64,000 nucleotides of DNA from Lawsonibacter asaccharolyticus (GCA_003112755.1 BFBT01000001.1:2232001-2296000), one strand, 5' to 3'. Counted from the stretch's first letter, positions 14,692 to 24,587 are shown. Program-made: numbers and translations. The notes: generated by a model not told the origin, from the letters alone.

Positions 14692-15891
14692 GTGGCTAAG
14701 AGAGTAACGAAAAAGGTCAACAGCACCGAGCTGGACAGCAAGGAGTTTTTTGCCGCCATCGCCCAGATCGAGGAGGAGAAGGGCATCAAAAAGGGCTATA
14801 TGATGGAAAAGATCACCCAGGCCCTGATCTCCGCCTACCGCCGGGACCACGAGGGGGTGGGTGACAACCTGACCGTGGAGGCCAACGAGGAGACCGGAGT
14901 GGTCCGCATGTTCCTGAAAAAAGAGGTGGTGGAGGAGGTGGACAATCCGGGCACTGAGATCAGTCTGGAGGAGGCCCGCCTGTCCCTGCCCCGAGTGGAG
15001 CTGGGGGACACCATCCGCATTGAGGTCAAGCCCAAGAACTTCGGCCGCATCGCCGCCCAGACTGCCCGCCAGGTCATCATTCAGGGAATCCGGGAGGCGG
15101 AGCAGGGGATGATCTATGACGAGTTCACCTCCAAGGAGCACGAGATCCTCACTGGCATCATCACCCGGATTGATCCCCGCAGCGGTGCAGTGGCCCTGCG
15201 CATCGGCAGCGGCTCCGAGAGCACGGAGGCCTACCTCAGCGTCAACGAGCAGGTGCGGGGCGAGACCTATCAGGAGGGCAGCCGCCTGAGGGTCTATGTG
15301 GTGGAGGTGCGCCGGGCCACCAAGGGTCCTCAGGTGCTCATCTCCCGCACCCACCCCGGGCTGGTCAAGCGCCTGTTTGAGCTGGAGGTGCCTGAGATCT
15401 ATGACGGGACGGTGGAGGTCAAGTCCATCGCCCGGGAGGCGGGCTCCCGCACCAAGCTGGCCGTCTGGTCCGCTGACCCCAATGTGGACCCCATCGGTGC
15501 CTGTGTCGGCCCCAGGGGACAGCGGGTGAACACCATCGTGGAAGAGCTGAAGGGCGAAAAGATGGACATCATCAAGTACTCTGACGACCCCGCCGAGTAC
15601 ATCGCCGCCGCCCTCTCTCCTGCCGACGTCATCAGCGTGGAGCCCCTGCCTGACGGCAAGAGCTGCCGGGTGGTGGTTCCGGATGATCAGCTCTCCCTGG
15701 CCATCGGTAAGGAGGGCCAGAACGCCCGCCTGGCAGCCAAGCTGACGGGCTACAAGATCGATATCAAGCCGGCCTCGGCCCCCCTGGAGCCCATCGAGGC
15801 TCCCGAGGAGGAACTGTTCGTCGAGGAGGCCGAGGCGCCTGCGGAGGACTCTGCCGGGACCGGGGAGACCGCTCCCGCAGAGGAAGACTAA
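14692..15891 (+). CDS. nusA: Transcription termination/antitermination protein NusA
   Basis: Binds RNA polymerase and nascent RNA to modulate pausing, termination and antitermination. The 399-residue product has the N-terminal RNAP-binding domain (EFFAAIAQIEEEKGIKKGYM), an S1 domain (about 135-200) and two KH domains with VDPIGACVGPRGQRV (near 270) and LSLAIGKEGQNARLAAKL (near 340). The C-terminus is an acidic tail, as in other Firmicutes, without the alpha-CTD-binding repeats of enterobacteria. Start GTG at 14692 follows TAGGAGG. Confidence 0.97.
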   Translation: MAKRVTKKVNSTELDSKEFFAAIAQIEEEKGIKKGYMMEKITQALISAYRRDHEGVGDNLTVEANEETGVVRMFLKKEVVEEVDNPGTEISLEEARLSLPRVELGDTIRIEVKPKNFGRIAAQTARQVIIQGIREAEQGMIYDEFTSKEHEILTGIITRIDPRSGAVALRIGSGSESTEAYLSVNEQVRGETYQEGSRLRVYVVEVRRATKGPQVLISRTHPGLVKRLFELEVPEIYDGTVEVKSIAREAGSRTKLAVWSADPNVDPIGACVGPRGQRVNTIVEELKGEKMDIIKYSDDPAEYIAAALSPADVISVEPLPDGKSCRVVVPDDQLSLAIGKEGQNARLAAKLTGYKIDIKPASAPLEPIEAPEEELFVEEAEAPAEDSAGTGETAPAEED

Positions 15892-15973
15892 CCGTACAAG
15901 AACCGGGACCGGGGAGCTGGGGATCATCCCCCTCCCCATCATTCCTTACGCCTAATTCCTAATTCGTCGAAGG

Positions 15974-16264
15974 GTGGTGCGGACCGTGCCCAAGAAGCTC
16001 CCTATGCGCCAATGTGTCGGCTGCCGGGAAATGAGACCGAAAAAAGAACTGATCCGGGTGGTCAAGTCCCCGGAAGGGGCCATCTCCCTGGATTTCCGGG
16101 GAAAGCTGCCCGGCCGCGGGGCGTATCTGTGCCCGGACAGCGTGTGTCTGGCCCGGGCAAGAAAGTCCAAGGCTCTGGAGCGGGCTTTCGCCCAGGCGAT
16201 CCCTCCAGAGGTCTATGAGCGCCTGGAGGAGCAGATGAAGGAGGTGCCCGGCGATGCCCCATGA
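15974..16264 (+). CDS. rnpM: YlxR family protein (RNase P modulator RnpM)
   Basis: A 96-residue basic protein with the DUF448/YlxR signature: LPMRQCVGCREMRPKKELIRVV, PGRGAYLCPDSVC and a C-terminal helix. In B. subtilis the YlxR protein binds RNase P RNA and was renamed RnpM. The second GTG in this frame (15986) is a possible start, since AGGGTGG sits upstream of it; 15974 is the outer limit. It lies in the standard place between nusA and the L7Ae-like gene, which it overlaps by 11 nt. Confidence 0.9.
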   Translation: MVRTVPKKLPMRQCVGCREMRPKKELIRVVKSPEGAISLDFRGKLPGRGAYLCPDSVCLARARKSKALERAFAQAIPPEVYERLEEQMKEVPGDAP

Positions 16265-16901
16265 CCCCATCCTCCATCTCCTGGGTTTGGCCAAAAAGGC
16301 CGGACGGCTGGAGATCGGAGAGGAACCGGTGGGCGCGGCCGCCCGGGCCCACCAGGCCCGCGTGCTCCTGCTGGCGGCGGACGCCGCCCCCAATACGGTG
16401 CGGCGGGCCGCCCACTTCGGAGAGGCCGGGGGCGCCCTGTGGCTCCAAATGCCCTTCACCAAGGCGGAGCTGGGGGAGCAGCTGGGACGCAGCTCCTGCG
16501 CCATGCTCGCGGTGACCGACTTCGGGTTCGCCGCCGCCCTGGCGGAGAAGCTGGCCGCTCGGGACGAGGAGCGGTACGGCCCCGCAGCTCAGCAGCTGAG
16601 GGCTAAGGCGGACCGCGCCCTGATGCGCCAGAGAGAAAAACGCCAGCACGAGAAAAATATGAGACAGGGAAAGCACAAGCCCTGGGCGGCCCCGCCCTCT
16701 CGCCCCAGCAAGAGGGAAGAGGCCCCGCCGACAACGTCCAGGCGGGAGCGGGGCAAAGGCGGCTCAGGCAGACGGCCGGGCAGGCCGGAGACCGGGACGG
16801 GGAGAGCGCCCCGAACATTCCCCGGGAAACCGGGGCCGGGCGGGCGGAAGCTGACTGCGAAGCCCAGATCCGGCGGCAGGAACCCTGCCGGGAAACCCTA
16901 A
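16254..16901 (+). CDS. YlxQ-like L7Ae-family RNA-binding protein with a long basic tail
   Basis: The first 100 or so residues match the ribosomal L7Ae/L30e fold: HLLGLAKKAGRLEIGEEPV, RVLLLAADAAPNT and LAVTDFGFAAALAEKL. YlxQ proteins bind kink-turn-like RNA. Here the fold is followed by about 105 residues rich in Arg, Lys, Gly and Pro (from about residue 110), which is more than twice the family's usual length of about 100 and is predicted disordered. It overlaps rnpM at the start and precedes infB by 18 bp, so the three are translated together. The tail is real in frame and contains no stop, but its function is unknown. Confidence 0.88.
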   Translation: MPHDPILHLLGLAKKAGRLEIGEEPVGAAARAHQARVLLLAADAAPNTVRRAAHFGEAGGALWLQMPFTKAELGEQLGRSSCAMLAVTDFGFAAALAEKLAARDEERYGPAAQQLRAKADRALMRQREKRQHEKNMRQGKHKPWAAPPSRPSKREEAPPTTSRRERGKGGSGRRPGRPETGTGRAPRTFPGKPGPGGRKLTAKPRSGGRNPAGKP

Positions 16902-16919
16902 GAAACGAGGTGGCCCTAT

Positions 16920-19286
16920 ATGATGAACAAATACCGTGTCCACGAGGTGGCCAAGGACTTCAAGCTGAATTCCAAGGACATCGCGGAGATCATGACCAAA
17001 TACAGCCAGACCCCCAAGAACCACATGCAGGTCCTGGAGGAGCGGGAGCTGGCCGTTATTTTCGACTATCTGACCCAGCACAACCAGGTGGAGAACATAG
17101 AGTCCATTTTTGCGGACGTCTACCATGAGCCCAAGCCGGCCCAGGCGAAGCCAGCCCAGCCACAGCAGAGCGCCTCCAAGCCGGCTGCCAAGGGGGAGAG
17201 CAGGCCACAGAGCGCTGCGCCCCAGGCCGACAAGAGCGGGGAGCAGCCCCGCGCTCAGGGGGGCAAGCCGGAGCAGGCCCAGGCCCGCCCCGCCACCCGC
17301 GTGCCGGAGAAGAAGGTGGTGGACACCCGCAAGGGCGGAGCCGTCAACCTGGAGAAGTACGACGAGCGGCTGGAGTCCTTCACCGACCAGCGTCAGCAGG
17401 ACCGGGGCGGCAAGCAGAAGTTCCAGGGACGCAACGCCCAGCGCCAGCGCGGCCGCCAGCAGGGGCCGGGCAACAAGCGCAAGCAGGAGGAGCAGGAGCG
17501 CCTGCGCCGTCTCCAGCTGGAGATCGCCAAGAAGGCACCGGTGAAGGTGCTGATCCCCGATGAGATCGGAGTGGGTGAGCTGGCCAGCCGGATGAAGAAG
17601 ACCGGCGCGGAGGTGGTCAAGTGCCTCATCAAGAACGGGGTCATGGCCTCCCTCAGCGACATCATCGACTTTGACACCGCCGCCATCATCGCCGAGGAGA
17701 TGGGCTGCAAGGTGGAGAAGGAGGTGGTGGTCACCATCGAGGAGAAGCTGATCGACACCACGGAGGACAAGGAGGAGGATCTGCAGCCCCGCGCCCCCGT
17801 GGTGGTGGTCATGGGCCACGTGGACCACGGCAAGACCTCCCTGCTGGACTATATCCGCCACGCCAACGTGGTCTCCGGAGAGGCGGGCGGCATCACCCAG
17901 CACATCGGCGCCTATCAGGTGGATGTGAAGGGCAGCCCGGTCACCTTCCTGGACACTCCCGGCCATGAGGCATTCACCGCCATGCGCGCCCGGGGCGCCA
18001 TGATCACCGACGTGGCCATCCTGGTGGTGGCCGCTGATGACGGCATCATGCCCCAGACCGTGGAGTCCATCAACCACGCCAAGGCCGCTGAGATCCCCAT
18101 CATCGTAGCCATCAACAAGATGGATAAGCCCACCGCCAATCCCGACCGGATCATGCAGCAGCTCACCGAGTATGAGCTGGTGCCCGAGGAGTGGGGCGGC
18201 GAGACCATTATCTGCCCCATCTCCGCCAAGACGGGCATGGGCATTGACAACCTGCTGGACATGGTGGTCCTTACCGCCGAGATGCGGGAGCTGAAGGCCA
18301 ACCCCAACCGTTCCGCCCACGGTGCCGTCATCGAGGCCAGGCTGGACAAGGGCCGCGGCCCCGTGGCCACCCTGCTGGTCCAGAACGGCACCCTGCATCA
18401 GGGCGATGTCATCATCGCGGGCACCGCCGTGGGTCGTGTCCGCGCCATGACCAACGCCCAGGGCCAGAAGGTGGAGTCCGCCGGCCCCTCCGTTCCTGTG
18501 GAGATCATTGGCATGAGTGAGGTGCCCGGCGCGGGCGATGACTTCCACGCCGTGGCTGACGAGCGCATGGCCCGGGAGCTGGTGGAGCAGCGCAAGCACG
18601 AGAACAAGATGGCCTCCGGCAGCGCAGTGGGCAAGGTCACCCTGGAGGATCTGTTCAGCCAGATCCAGGCCGGTGAGATGAAGAACCTGAACATCATCGT
18701 CAAGGCAGACGTTCAGGGCTCCGCTGAGGCAGTGAAGGCATCCCTGGAGAAGCTGTCCAATGAGGAGGTCCGGGTCCGGGTCATCCACTGCGCCGTGGGC
18801 GCCATCAGCGAGAGCGACGTGATGCTGGCCTCTACCTCCGGTGCCATCATTGTGGGCTTCAACGTCCGCCCTGACGCCAACGCCAAGGAGACCGCCGCCC
18901 GGTCCAATGTGGATATGCGGATGTACCGGGTCATCTACGACGCCATCAACGAGGTGGAGGCGGCTATGAAGGGTATGCTGGCCCCCAAATTCCGAGAGGT
19001 GGACCTGGGCCGGGCCGAGGTGCGCAATGTGTTCCGCATCACCGGAGTGGGCATGGTGGCCGGCTGCTATGTGCTGGATGGCAAGATGCAGCGCAACGCC
19101 CAGATGCGCCTCCTCCGGGACAACATTGTCATTTACGACGGGGCCATCGCCTCCCTCCAGCGCTTCAAGGACAGCGTGAAAGAGGTGGCCGCGGGCTACG
19201 AGTGCGGCATCACCTTCGAGAAGTTCCAGGATATCAAGGAGGGCGATATTGTAGAGGCCTTCCTGATGGAGCAGATCGAGGTCTGA
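16920..19286 (+). CDS. infB: Translation initiation factor IF-2
   Basis: GTPase that brings initiator tRNA to the ribosome. The 788-residue product has the IF2-N module ([20 protein letters not shown]), a Gln/Pro/Ala/Lys-rich disordered linker, the second IF2-N module (about 200-260) and the G domain with [16 protein letters not shown] near residue 295, [12 protein letters not shown] and SAKTG, followed by domains II, III and IV. Tandem ATG codons at 16920; GAGGTGG upstream. Length is typical of Clostridia. Confidence 0.97.
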   Translation: MMNKYRVHEVAKDFKLNSKDIAEIMTKYSQTPKNHMQVLEERELAVIFDYLTQHNQVENIESIFADVYHEPKPAQAKPAQPQQSASKPAAKGESRPQSAAPQADKSGEQPRAQGGKPEQAQARPATRVPEKKVVDTRKGGAVNLEKYDERLESFTDQRQQDRGGKQKFQGRNAQRQRGRQQGPGNKRKQEEQERLRRLQLEIAKKAPVKVLIPDEIGVGELASRMKKTGAEVVKCLIKNGVMASLSDIIDFDTAAIIAEEMGCKVEKEVVVTIEEKLIDTTEDKEEDLQPRAPVVVVMGHVDHGKTSLLDYIRHANVVSGEAGGITQHIGAYQVDVKGSPVTFLDTPGHEAFTAMRARGAMITDVAILVVAADDGIMPQTVESINHAKAAEIPIIVAINKMDKPTANPDRIMQQLTEYELVPEEWGGETIICPISAKTGMGIDNLLDMVVLTAEMRELKANPNRSAHGAVIEARLDKGRGPVATLLVQNGTLHQGDVIIAGTAVGRVRAMTNAQGQKVESAGPSVPVEIIGMSEVPGAGDDFHAVADERMARELVEQRKHENKMASGSAVGKVTLEDLFSQIQAGEMKNLNIIVKADVQGSAEAVKASLEKLSNEEVRVRVIHCAVGAISESDVMLASTSGAIIVGFNVRPDANAKETAARSNVDMRMYRVIYDAINEVEAAMKGMLAPKFREVDLGRAEVRNVFRITGVGMVAGCYVLDGKMQRNAQMRLLRDNIVIYDGAIASLQRFKDSVKEVAAGYECGITFEKFQDIKEGDIVEAFLMEQIEV

Positions 19287-19479
19287 CCTTCCTCTGTCTC
19301 TAGGCAGACCCGCAGTTCCGAGATGGGCCGCAGGAGATACGGACCCTGCGGGGACGAGGCGTGCTCCCCCCAGCGGCGGCCGGAGTACCGGAGTAAAAGG
19401 AACAACCGAAAACAGGCCCGTTCCATCCCCAATTCATTTGAGGAGGGGACGGGTCTGTCTGCGTGAAAGGAGCTGTGCT
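19287..19479. other. Intergenic gap inside the operon
   Basis: 193 nt with no gene. CAGGCCCGTTCCATCCCC (about 19412) and GGGGACGGGTCTG (19446) can pair imperfectly, forming a possible leader hairpin or attenuator before the next gene. Confidence 0.35.
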
Positions 19480-19914
19480 GTGAGCTATGTGATGCTGGTG
19501 GCGGCCGATCACCCCCTGCCACTGTACGACTCCGGGATACGCCGGAGTTCTGCTTCCACAGCGGGCGGAGCGTGCGTTCAGGTGGAGACTCCCGGATTTT
19601 CCATCCAGCCGCATCAGTATTACCGGGACGCGGTGGAGGCACTGGGGCTGGAGATGAAGCTCTGGCAGTACGAGCTGAATGTCGAGGCCGCAGAAGCGGA
19701 GGCGGAGCAGCTGAGGGCCTACCTGAAGCGCAGCTGCCGCCCTGGCGAGACAATAGAGCTGTGGAATTTGTGGGTGGGAGACGACCGGGAGGAGAAGATC
19801 GCCCGGTTCCAGGGGAGGCTGGGCGATCTGGACCGGGAAGCCCTGGAGCAGCTGTGCGACCCTCCCGCACAAAACGGCTGCCCCGGCCAGTGCCGGATGG
19901 CGGTCACCATTTGA
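19480..19914 (+). CDS. Conserved hypothetical protein within the translation operon
   Basis: A 144-residue protein starting VSYVMLVAADHPLPLYD at a GTG preceded by AAAGGAG; the upstream in-frame start at 19438 has a poorer site. It contains FSIQPHQYYRDAVEALGL, LWQYELNVEAAEAEAEQLRA and ELWNLWVGDD, and ends GQCRMAVTI. I recognise no named domain, though the sequence looks well ordered. Its place between infB and rbfA, where Bacillus has ylxP, suggests a link to ribosome assembly, but it does not look like YlxP. Role unknown. Confidence 0.8.
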   Translation: MSYVMLVAADHPLPLYDSGIRRSSASTAGGACVQVETPGFSIQPHQYYRDAVEALGLEMKLWQYELNVEAAEAEAEQLRAYLKRSCRPGETIELWNLWVGDDREEKIARFQGRLGDLDREALEQLCDPPAQNGCPGQCRMAVTI

Positions 19915-19956
19915 TTTTCATCTGCGGGCGGTTTTGCCCGGGAAGGAGGACCAACT

Positions 19957-20304
19957 ATGGCAAGCAATCGCATCGGACGCATCAACGAGGAGATCCAGCG
20001 GGAGCTGTCCGCTCTGATCCCCGCGGTCAAGGACCCTCGGGTGTCTGGGATGATCTCGGTGACAGCGGTGGAGACCACCCCGGATCTGCGGTACGCCAAG
20101 GCATATATCAGCGTACTGGACAAGGAGAACGGGGAGCGGGTGCTCAAGGGACTGAGATCCGCCTCTGGCTGGCTGCGCCGGGAGCTGGGGAGCGCCCTGA
20201 GGCTGCGCTACACCCCAGAGCTGGTGTTCCAGCTGGATGACTCCATCGACAAGGGAGCCCACATTCTGGAGCTGCTGCGCAGCGTGGAGGGGCCCAAGGA
20301 GTAA
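19957..20304 (+). CDS. rbfA: Ribosome-binding factor A
   Basis: Small KH-like protein that helps mature the 5' end of 16S rRNA in the 30S subunit. The 115-residue product shows RIGRINEEIQRELSALI, DPRVSGMISVTAVETTPDL and the C-terminal LRLRYTPELVFQLDDSIDKG, the family signature. ATG 19957 follows GGAAGGAGG. Next in the operon is the DHH phosphoesterase. Confidence 0.95.
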   Translation: MASNRIGRINEEIQRELSALIPAVKDPRVSGMISVTAVETTPDLRYAKAYISVLDKENGERVLKGLRSASGWLRRELGSALRLRYTPELVFQLDDSIDKGAHILELLRSVEGPKE

Positions 20305-20336
20305 ACAGAGGCCCGGAGGGCAAAGGAGACCTGGAT

Positions 20337-21284
20337 ATGAATGAGCGACAGACAGCGGAGTGGCTGATGGAACGGGAGGATTTTCTGATTCTCACCCACG
20401 TCCGGCCGGACGGAGATACCATCGGCTGCGCAGCGGGGCTGTGTCTGGCCCTGCGGGGGCGGGGAAAGACGGCCTGGGTGCTGGAAAACCCGGAGGCCAC
20501 CAGCCTCTTCACCCCCTATCTGGAGGGGCTGACCGCCCCGGAGGGCTGGAGCCCGGACACCGTGGTATCGGTGGATATCGCCGCCCGGGGGCTGTTCCCG
20601 GAGAACGCCCGGTGTTACCTGGAGCGGGTGGACCTGGCCATCGACCACCACCCCTCCCAGGAGTTTTTTGCCCGGGAGACCTGCCTGGACGCCGGGCGGG
20701 CGGCCTGCGGGGAGCTGATCTATGATATTGCGGGCCTGCTGGGCCCGGTCACCCGGGAGATGGCGGTGCCCCTCTACGTGGCGGTGTCTACCGACACCGG
20801 CTGCTTCGTCTACGGAAACACCACGGCGGACACCCACCGGACGGCGGCCGCCCTGATGGAGACCGGCATCCCTGCGGCGGAGCTGAACAAGCGCCACTTC
20901 CGGACCAAGACCCTGAAGCGCCTCCGGATCGAGAGCCGGATCGTGGAGGGCATGGAGCTGTTTGACGGCGGGGAGACCGCCGTGGCGGCGGTGGACCTGG
21001 CGATGGTGGCCCAGCTGGGGGCCGACGAGCGGGACCTGGAGGATATCGCCTCCTTTGTGGGACAGGTGGAGGGCGTGAAGAATGCGATCACCATCCGGGA
21101 GCTGAGGCCCGGGACGTGCAAGCTGTCCCTGCGCACTGATCCGGAGGTCCTTAACGCCAGCAGGGTATGCGCCCTGCTGGGGGGCGGGGGCCACGCCGCC
21201 GCCTCCGGCGCCACGGTGGAGGGCAGCGTGGAGGAGGCCAAGCGGGCCATCCTGTGGGCGATAGAGCAGGTGCGTCATGGCTGA
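20337..21284 (+). CDS. DHH-family phosphoesterase, NrnA-like
   Basis: Probable bifunctional oligoribonuclease / 3'-phosphoadenosine 5'-phosphate phosphatase. The 315-residue product has THVRPDGDTIGCAAGL (a DHH metal motif in the DxD form), VSVDIAARG, AIDHHPSQEFF (DHH) near residue 100, YVAVSTDTGCFVYGNT and the C-terminal DHHA1 domain with LLGGGGHAAASGATV (GGGH). Its place between rbfA and truB is the usual one for nrnA in Clostridia. Its 3' end overlaps truB by 8 nt, so the two are translationally coupled. Confidence 0.92.
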   Translation: MNERQTAEWLMEREDFLILTHVRPDGDTIGCAAGLCLALRGRGKTAWVLENPEATSLFTPYLEGLTAPEGWSPDTVVSVDIAARGLFPENARCYLERVDLAIDHHPSQEFFARETCLDAGRAACGELIYDIAGLLGPVTREMAVPLYVAVSTDTGCFVYGNTTADTHRTAAALMETGIPAAELNKRHFRTKTLKRLRIESRIVEGMELFDGGETAVAAVDLAMVAQLGADERDLEDIASFVGQVEGVKNAITIRELRPGTCKLSLRTDPEVLNASRVCALLGGGGHAAASGATVEGSVEEAKRAILWAIEQVRHG

Positions 21285-22146
21285 CGGCATCATCATCATC
21301 GACAAGCCCCAAGATTGGACCAGTATGGATGTGTGCGCCAAGCTGAGAGGGATCTTCCACGAAAGGCGCATCGGCCACGCCGGTACACTGGACCCCATGG
21401 CGACAGGTGTGCTCCCCGTGTTCGTGGGCCGGGCCACCCGGGCGGTGGAGTTTGCCTCCGAGTCGGAGAAAGAGTATGTAGCCGGCCTGCGGCTGGGGGT
21501 GGAGACCAACACCCAGGACACCACCGGCACAGTGCTGGCGGAGCGGCCGGTCTCCGTCTCCCAGGCGGAGCTGGAGCAGGTACTGGGGCAGTTCCGGGGA
21601 GAGATCCGGCAGATCCCCCCCATGTACTCCGCCATCAAGGTGGGAGGAAAGAAGCTCTATGAGCTGGCCCGAAAGGGCCAGGAGGTGGAGCGGCAGCCCC
21701 GGGCCGTCACCATCCACAGCCTGACGCTGGAAGAGCAGACGGGGCCGGCGGATTACACCCTGCGGGTCCGGTGTTCCAAGGGGACCTATGTGCGCACCCT
21801 GTGTCATGATATTGGCCGGGCACTGGGGTGCGGGGGCTGCATGAGCGGCCTGCGCCGGACCATGGCGGCCGGGTTCAAGCTGGAGGACGCCCTGCCTCTG
21901 GAGCAGGTGCTCCAGGCGGAGGGACCCGCGTCCCTGCTTCTGGGGGTGGACGCCTACTTTGCTGACCGCCCTGTGCTGATCCTCAAGCCTCCGGCAGAGA
22001 AAAAGGTGCGCAACGGCATGAGCCTGTTCCTGCCGGAGACACCGGACGGGGAGTACCGGGTCTATGGGGCGGAGGGGACCTTCCTAGCCCTGAGCCGGAT
22101 GGAGCGGGGAAGGCTGACCACCATCAAGAGCTTCTTCCCGGTGTGA
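21277..22146 (+). CDS. truB: tRNA pseudouridine(55) synthase
   Basis: Makes pseudouridine 55 in the T loop of tRNAs. The 289-residue product carries IIIDKPQDWTSMDVCAKLR, the catalytic HAGTLDPMATGVLPVFVG (Asp near residue 39), QIPPMYSAIKVGGKKLYELAR, and RVRCSKGTYVRTLCHDIG. A short C-terminal domain follows. It starts within the end of the upstream DHH gene. Confidence 0.96.
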   Translation: MADGIIIIDKPQDWTSMDVCAKLRGIFHERRIGHAGTLDPMATGVLPVFVGRATRAVEFASESEKEYVAGLRLGVETNTQDTTGTVLAERPVSVSQAELEQVLGQFRGEIRQIPPMYSAIKVGGKKLYELARKGQEVERQPRAVTIHSLTLEEQTGPADYTLRVRCSKGTYVRTLCHDIGRALGCGGCMSGLRRTMAAGFKLEDALPLEQVLQAEGPASLLLGVDAYFADRPVLILKPPAEKKVRNGMSLFLPETPDGEYRVYGAEGTFLALSRMERGRLTTIKSFFPV

Positions 22147-22192
22147 GCGCCCGGAAGTCCGCAGAGAGAAAAAGAAGGAGACTTATCAGATT

Positions 22193-23107
22193 GTGAACAA
22201 GAACAGACGAGTGATCGCCCTCGGCTTTTTTGACGGAGTCCACAACGGGCACGGGGCCCTGCTTCGCCGGGTGGTGGACAAGGCCCGGGAGCTGGATGCG
22301 GTGGCGGCCGCATTCACCTTTGACCGCAGCCCCACCGCCGCCATCACGGGCCAGACAGTGCCCCTGCTCAGCTCGGTGGAGGACCGGGGATGGCTGATGC
22401 GGAGCCGCTACGGCATCCAGGAGGTGGTGGTGTCCAACTTTGATGGCATGATGCGCATGGACTGGGAGGACTTTGTGGACCGGTATCTGGCGGAAGAACT
22501 GGGCGCGGTCCATGTGGTGGCCGGCCACGACTTCCACTTCGGCTATATGGGTAAGGGCAACCCCCGGCGCCTCCAGGAGAAGTGCGCCCAGTTGGGCATC
22601 GGATGTGACATCATCCCCAAGGTGGAGCAGGACGGCATCACCATCTCTTCCACCTACATCCGCACCCTGATCGCCCAGGGGGAGATGGAGCGGGCGGTCC
22701 AGTTCCTGGGGCATCCCCATGTCCTGACTCAGAAGGTGGCCCACGGCAAAAAAATCGGCAGCAGCACCCTGGGTTTTCCCACGGTGAACCTGCATATCCC
22801 GGAGGGAGTCATCGTGCCTGCCTTCGGCGTCTATACGACCAAAGTCTGCTTCGGGGGGGAGAGCCGTATCGCCGTTACCAACGTGGGGGTGCGCCCTACA
22901 GTGCAGGACGGAGACCGCCGGGTGACGGTGGAGGGCTTCATCTTGGACTTTGACGGGGACCTGTACGGTCAGACGATGCGGATGGAGTTCTATCACCGCC
23001 TGCGGGGGGAGCGGAAGTTTCCCTCTATGGAGGAGCTGGCGGAGGAGATCCGCAGGAACGCCCAGCAGGCCCGGGAATATTTTCAGGAAAAGGCGGAGTA
23101 TCAATAA
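22193..23107 (+). CDS. ribF: Bifunctional riboflavin kinase / FAD synthetase
   Basis: Converts riboflavin to FMN and FMN to FAD. The 304-residue product starts at GTG 22193 (AAGGAG upstream with a rather long 12-nt spacer). The FAD synthetase part shows ALGFFDGVHNGH and GHDFHFGYMGKG; the kinase part shows LGFPTVNLHIPEGVIVPAFG and TNVGVRPTVQ, ending in a YHRLRGERKFPSMEEL segment typical of the family. The last clear member of the operon. Confidence 0.95.
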   Translation: MNKNRRVIALGFFDGVHNGHGALLRRVVDKARELDAVAAAFTFDRSPTAAITGQTVPLLSSVEDRGWLMRSRYGIQEVVVSNFDGMMRMDWEDFVDRYLAEELGAVHVVAGHDFHFGYMGKGNPRRLQEKCAQLGIGCDIIPKVEQDGITISSTYIRTLIAQGEMERAVQFLGHPHVLTQKVAHGKKIGSSTLGFPTVNLHIPEGVIVPAFGVYTTKVCFGGESRIAVTNVGVRPTVQDGDRRVTVEGFILDFDGDLYGQTMRMEFYHRLRGERKFPSMEELAEEIRRNAQQAREYFQEKAEYQ

Positions 23108-23179
23108 GGAGAGGGGAAAAGAGGCCCCGCCGCGCCACAGGCGGCAGAAAATCAAAAATCGGATCGGGAGGGACTACGA

Positions 23180-24538
23180 ATGCCCCATTCACAGGATACA
23201 CGCCACATGCGGTACGAGACCCTGTATATCATGCTGCTGATCTTTGCCTCCGGGCTTTTCCTGGCGGGCGCGCTGCTGGATACCCCGGACAATATTGCAC
23301 GGGGCCTGATCCGCATCGTGATGACGGAGGACCCCCTCATCACTGACTATGTCCGGCTGGCCGGCGTGGGGGCAGCCCTGATCAACTCCTCTGTAGTCAC
23401 CGCCCTCTCGGTGCTGATCCTGCGCAGCTCTGGGGAACCGGCCAACGGCTTCACGCTGGTGGTGGTAGGATTGATGGCGGGGTTTTCCCTGTTTGGGAAG
23501 AACCCGGTCAACACCTGGCCCATCGTCCTGGGGACTTGGCTGTACGCCAAGAGCAGAAAGGAGCCCTTTGGAAAGTATGCGGCCGTGGCCCTGCTGTCCT
23601 CGGCCCTGGGGCCGGTCATCAGCTATATCATCCTGGACAACGGCTGGGGCACCCCGGTGCTTGGGGTGGCGACCGGCCTGATGATCGGCTTTGTAATGCC
23701 CTCTCTGTCCGCCTATACATACAAGATCCAGAACGGGATGAACCTGTACAATGTAGGGTTTGCCTGCGGGCTGATGGCCATGCTGCTGGTGTCCCTGATG
23801 AGCTCCTTCGGGGCGGAGCCGGAGGTCTCTTACCTCTGGGCCACAGGGTACAACGCTCTGTTCGGCGGGCTGCTGGGGACGATGTGCATAGCAGCCATCC
23901 TTGCCGGCCTGTTTTTCTGCAGGAAGCCGGTCTGGGCGGCCTGGGCGGGTTACCGCCGCCTGCTCCAGACCAGCGGCCGGGCCCCCAGCGACTATCTGCG
24001 CATGTTTGGCGCGGCGCCGGTGCTGATCAACATGGGGGTCAACGGGTTGATCGCAATGGGGGTGATCCTGCTCACCGGCGGGGACCTGAATGGGCCCACA
24101 GTGGGCGGGGTCCTGACTATCGTGGGCTTCTCTGCCTTTGGAAAGCATGCGGGCAACATCGTGCCCATCATGGCCGGTGTGGTCCTGGGCAGCTTCGTGA
24201 TGCACTCCTCGGTCTCCAGCGGCGCCGTCCAGCTGGCCATGCTGTTCGGGACTACCCTGGCTCCCATCTCTGGCTACTTCGGCTGGCCCTACGGCGTGCT
24301 GGCGGGGTTCCTCCACTCGGCGGTGGTACTGTATGCGGGCACGCCGGTGGCCGGGCTGAACCTCTATAACAACGGCTTTTCCGGCGGCCTGCTGGCCATC
24401 ATCCTGTATCCCACCATCGTGGCCATCGCCCGCCACCGCAAGCCGGTGATCACCGAGGCGGAGTACTTCGACCACATGGAGCACGACGAGCCGGAGACCC
24501 CGCCTCCAGTTCAGGACATGATCGAGGAGGAGGACTGA
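23180..24538 (+). CDS. DUF1576 family membrane protein
   Basis: A 452-residue integral membrane protein with roughly 12 hydrophobic segments. It has clear internal twofold similarity: FSLFGKNPVNTWPI (first half) against FSAFGKHAGNIVPI (second half), and MNLYNVGFACGLMAM against LNLYNNGFSGGLLAI, as in transporters that arose by duplication. I recognise the pattern as DUF1576; transport substrate is unknown. Ribosome site GGGAGG before ATG 23180. The C-terminal tail is acidic and cytoplasmic. It may be read through from ribF, 72 bp upstream. Confidence 0.8.
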   Translation: MPHSQDTRHMRYETLYIMLLIFASGLFLAGALLDTPDNIARGLIRIVMTEDPLITDYVRLAGVGAALINSSVVTALSVLILRSSGEPANGFTLVVVGLMAGFSLFGKNPVNTWPIVLGTWLYAKSRKEPFGKYAAVALLSSALGPVISYIILDNGWGTPVLGVATGLMIGFVMPSLSAYTYKIQNGMNLYNVGFACGLMAMLLVSLMSSFGAEPEVSYLWATGYNALFGGLLGTMCIAAILAGLFFCRKPVWAAWAGYRRLLQTSGRAPSDYLRMFGAAPVLINMGVNGLIAMGVILLTGGDLNGPTVGGVLTIVGFSAFGKHAGNIVPIMAGVVLGSFVMHSSVSSGAVQLAMLFGTTLAPISGYFGWPYGVLAGFLHSAVVLYAGTPVAGLNLYNNGFSGGLLAIILYPTIVAIARHRKPVITEAEYFDHMEHDEPETPPPVQDMIEEED

Positions 24539-24587
24539 GGGAGCGCCCCGGCTGGAAAAAGAAAATGGATTTTCCATACAGAACTTC

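Noticed and set aside
16764..18788. 674-codon ORF on the minus strand
   Set aside because: Antisense to infB; low-complexity His/Gly/Leu/Asp composition.
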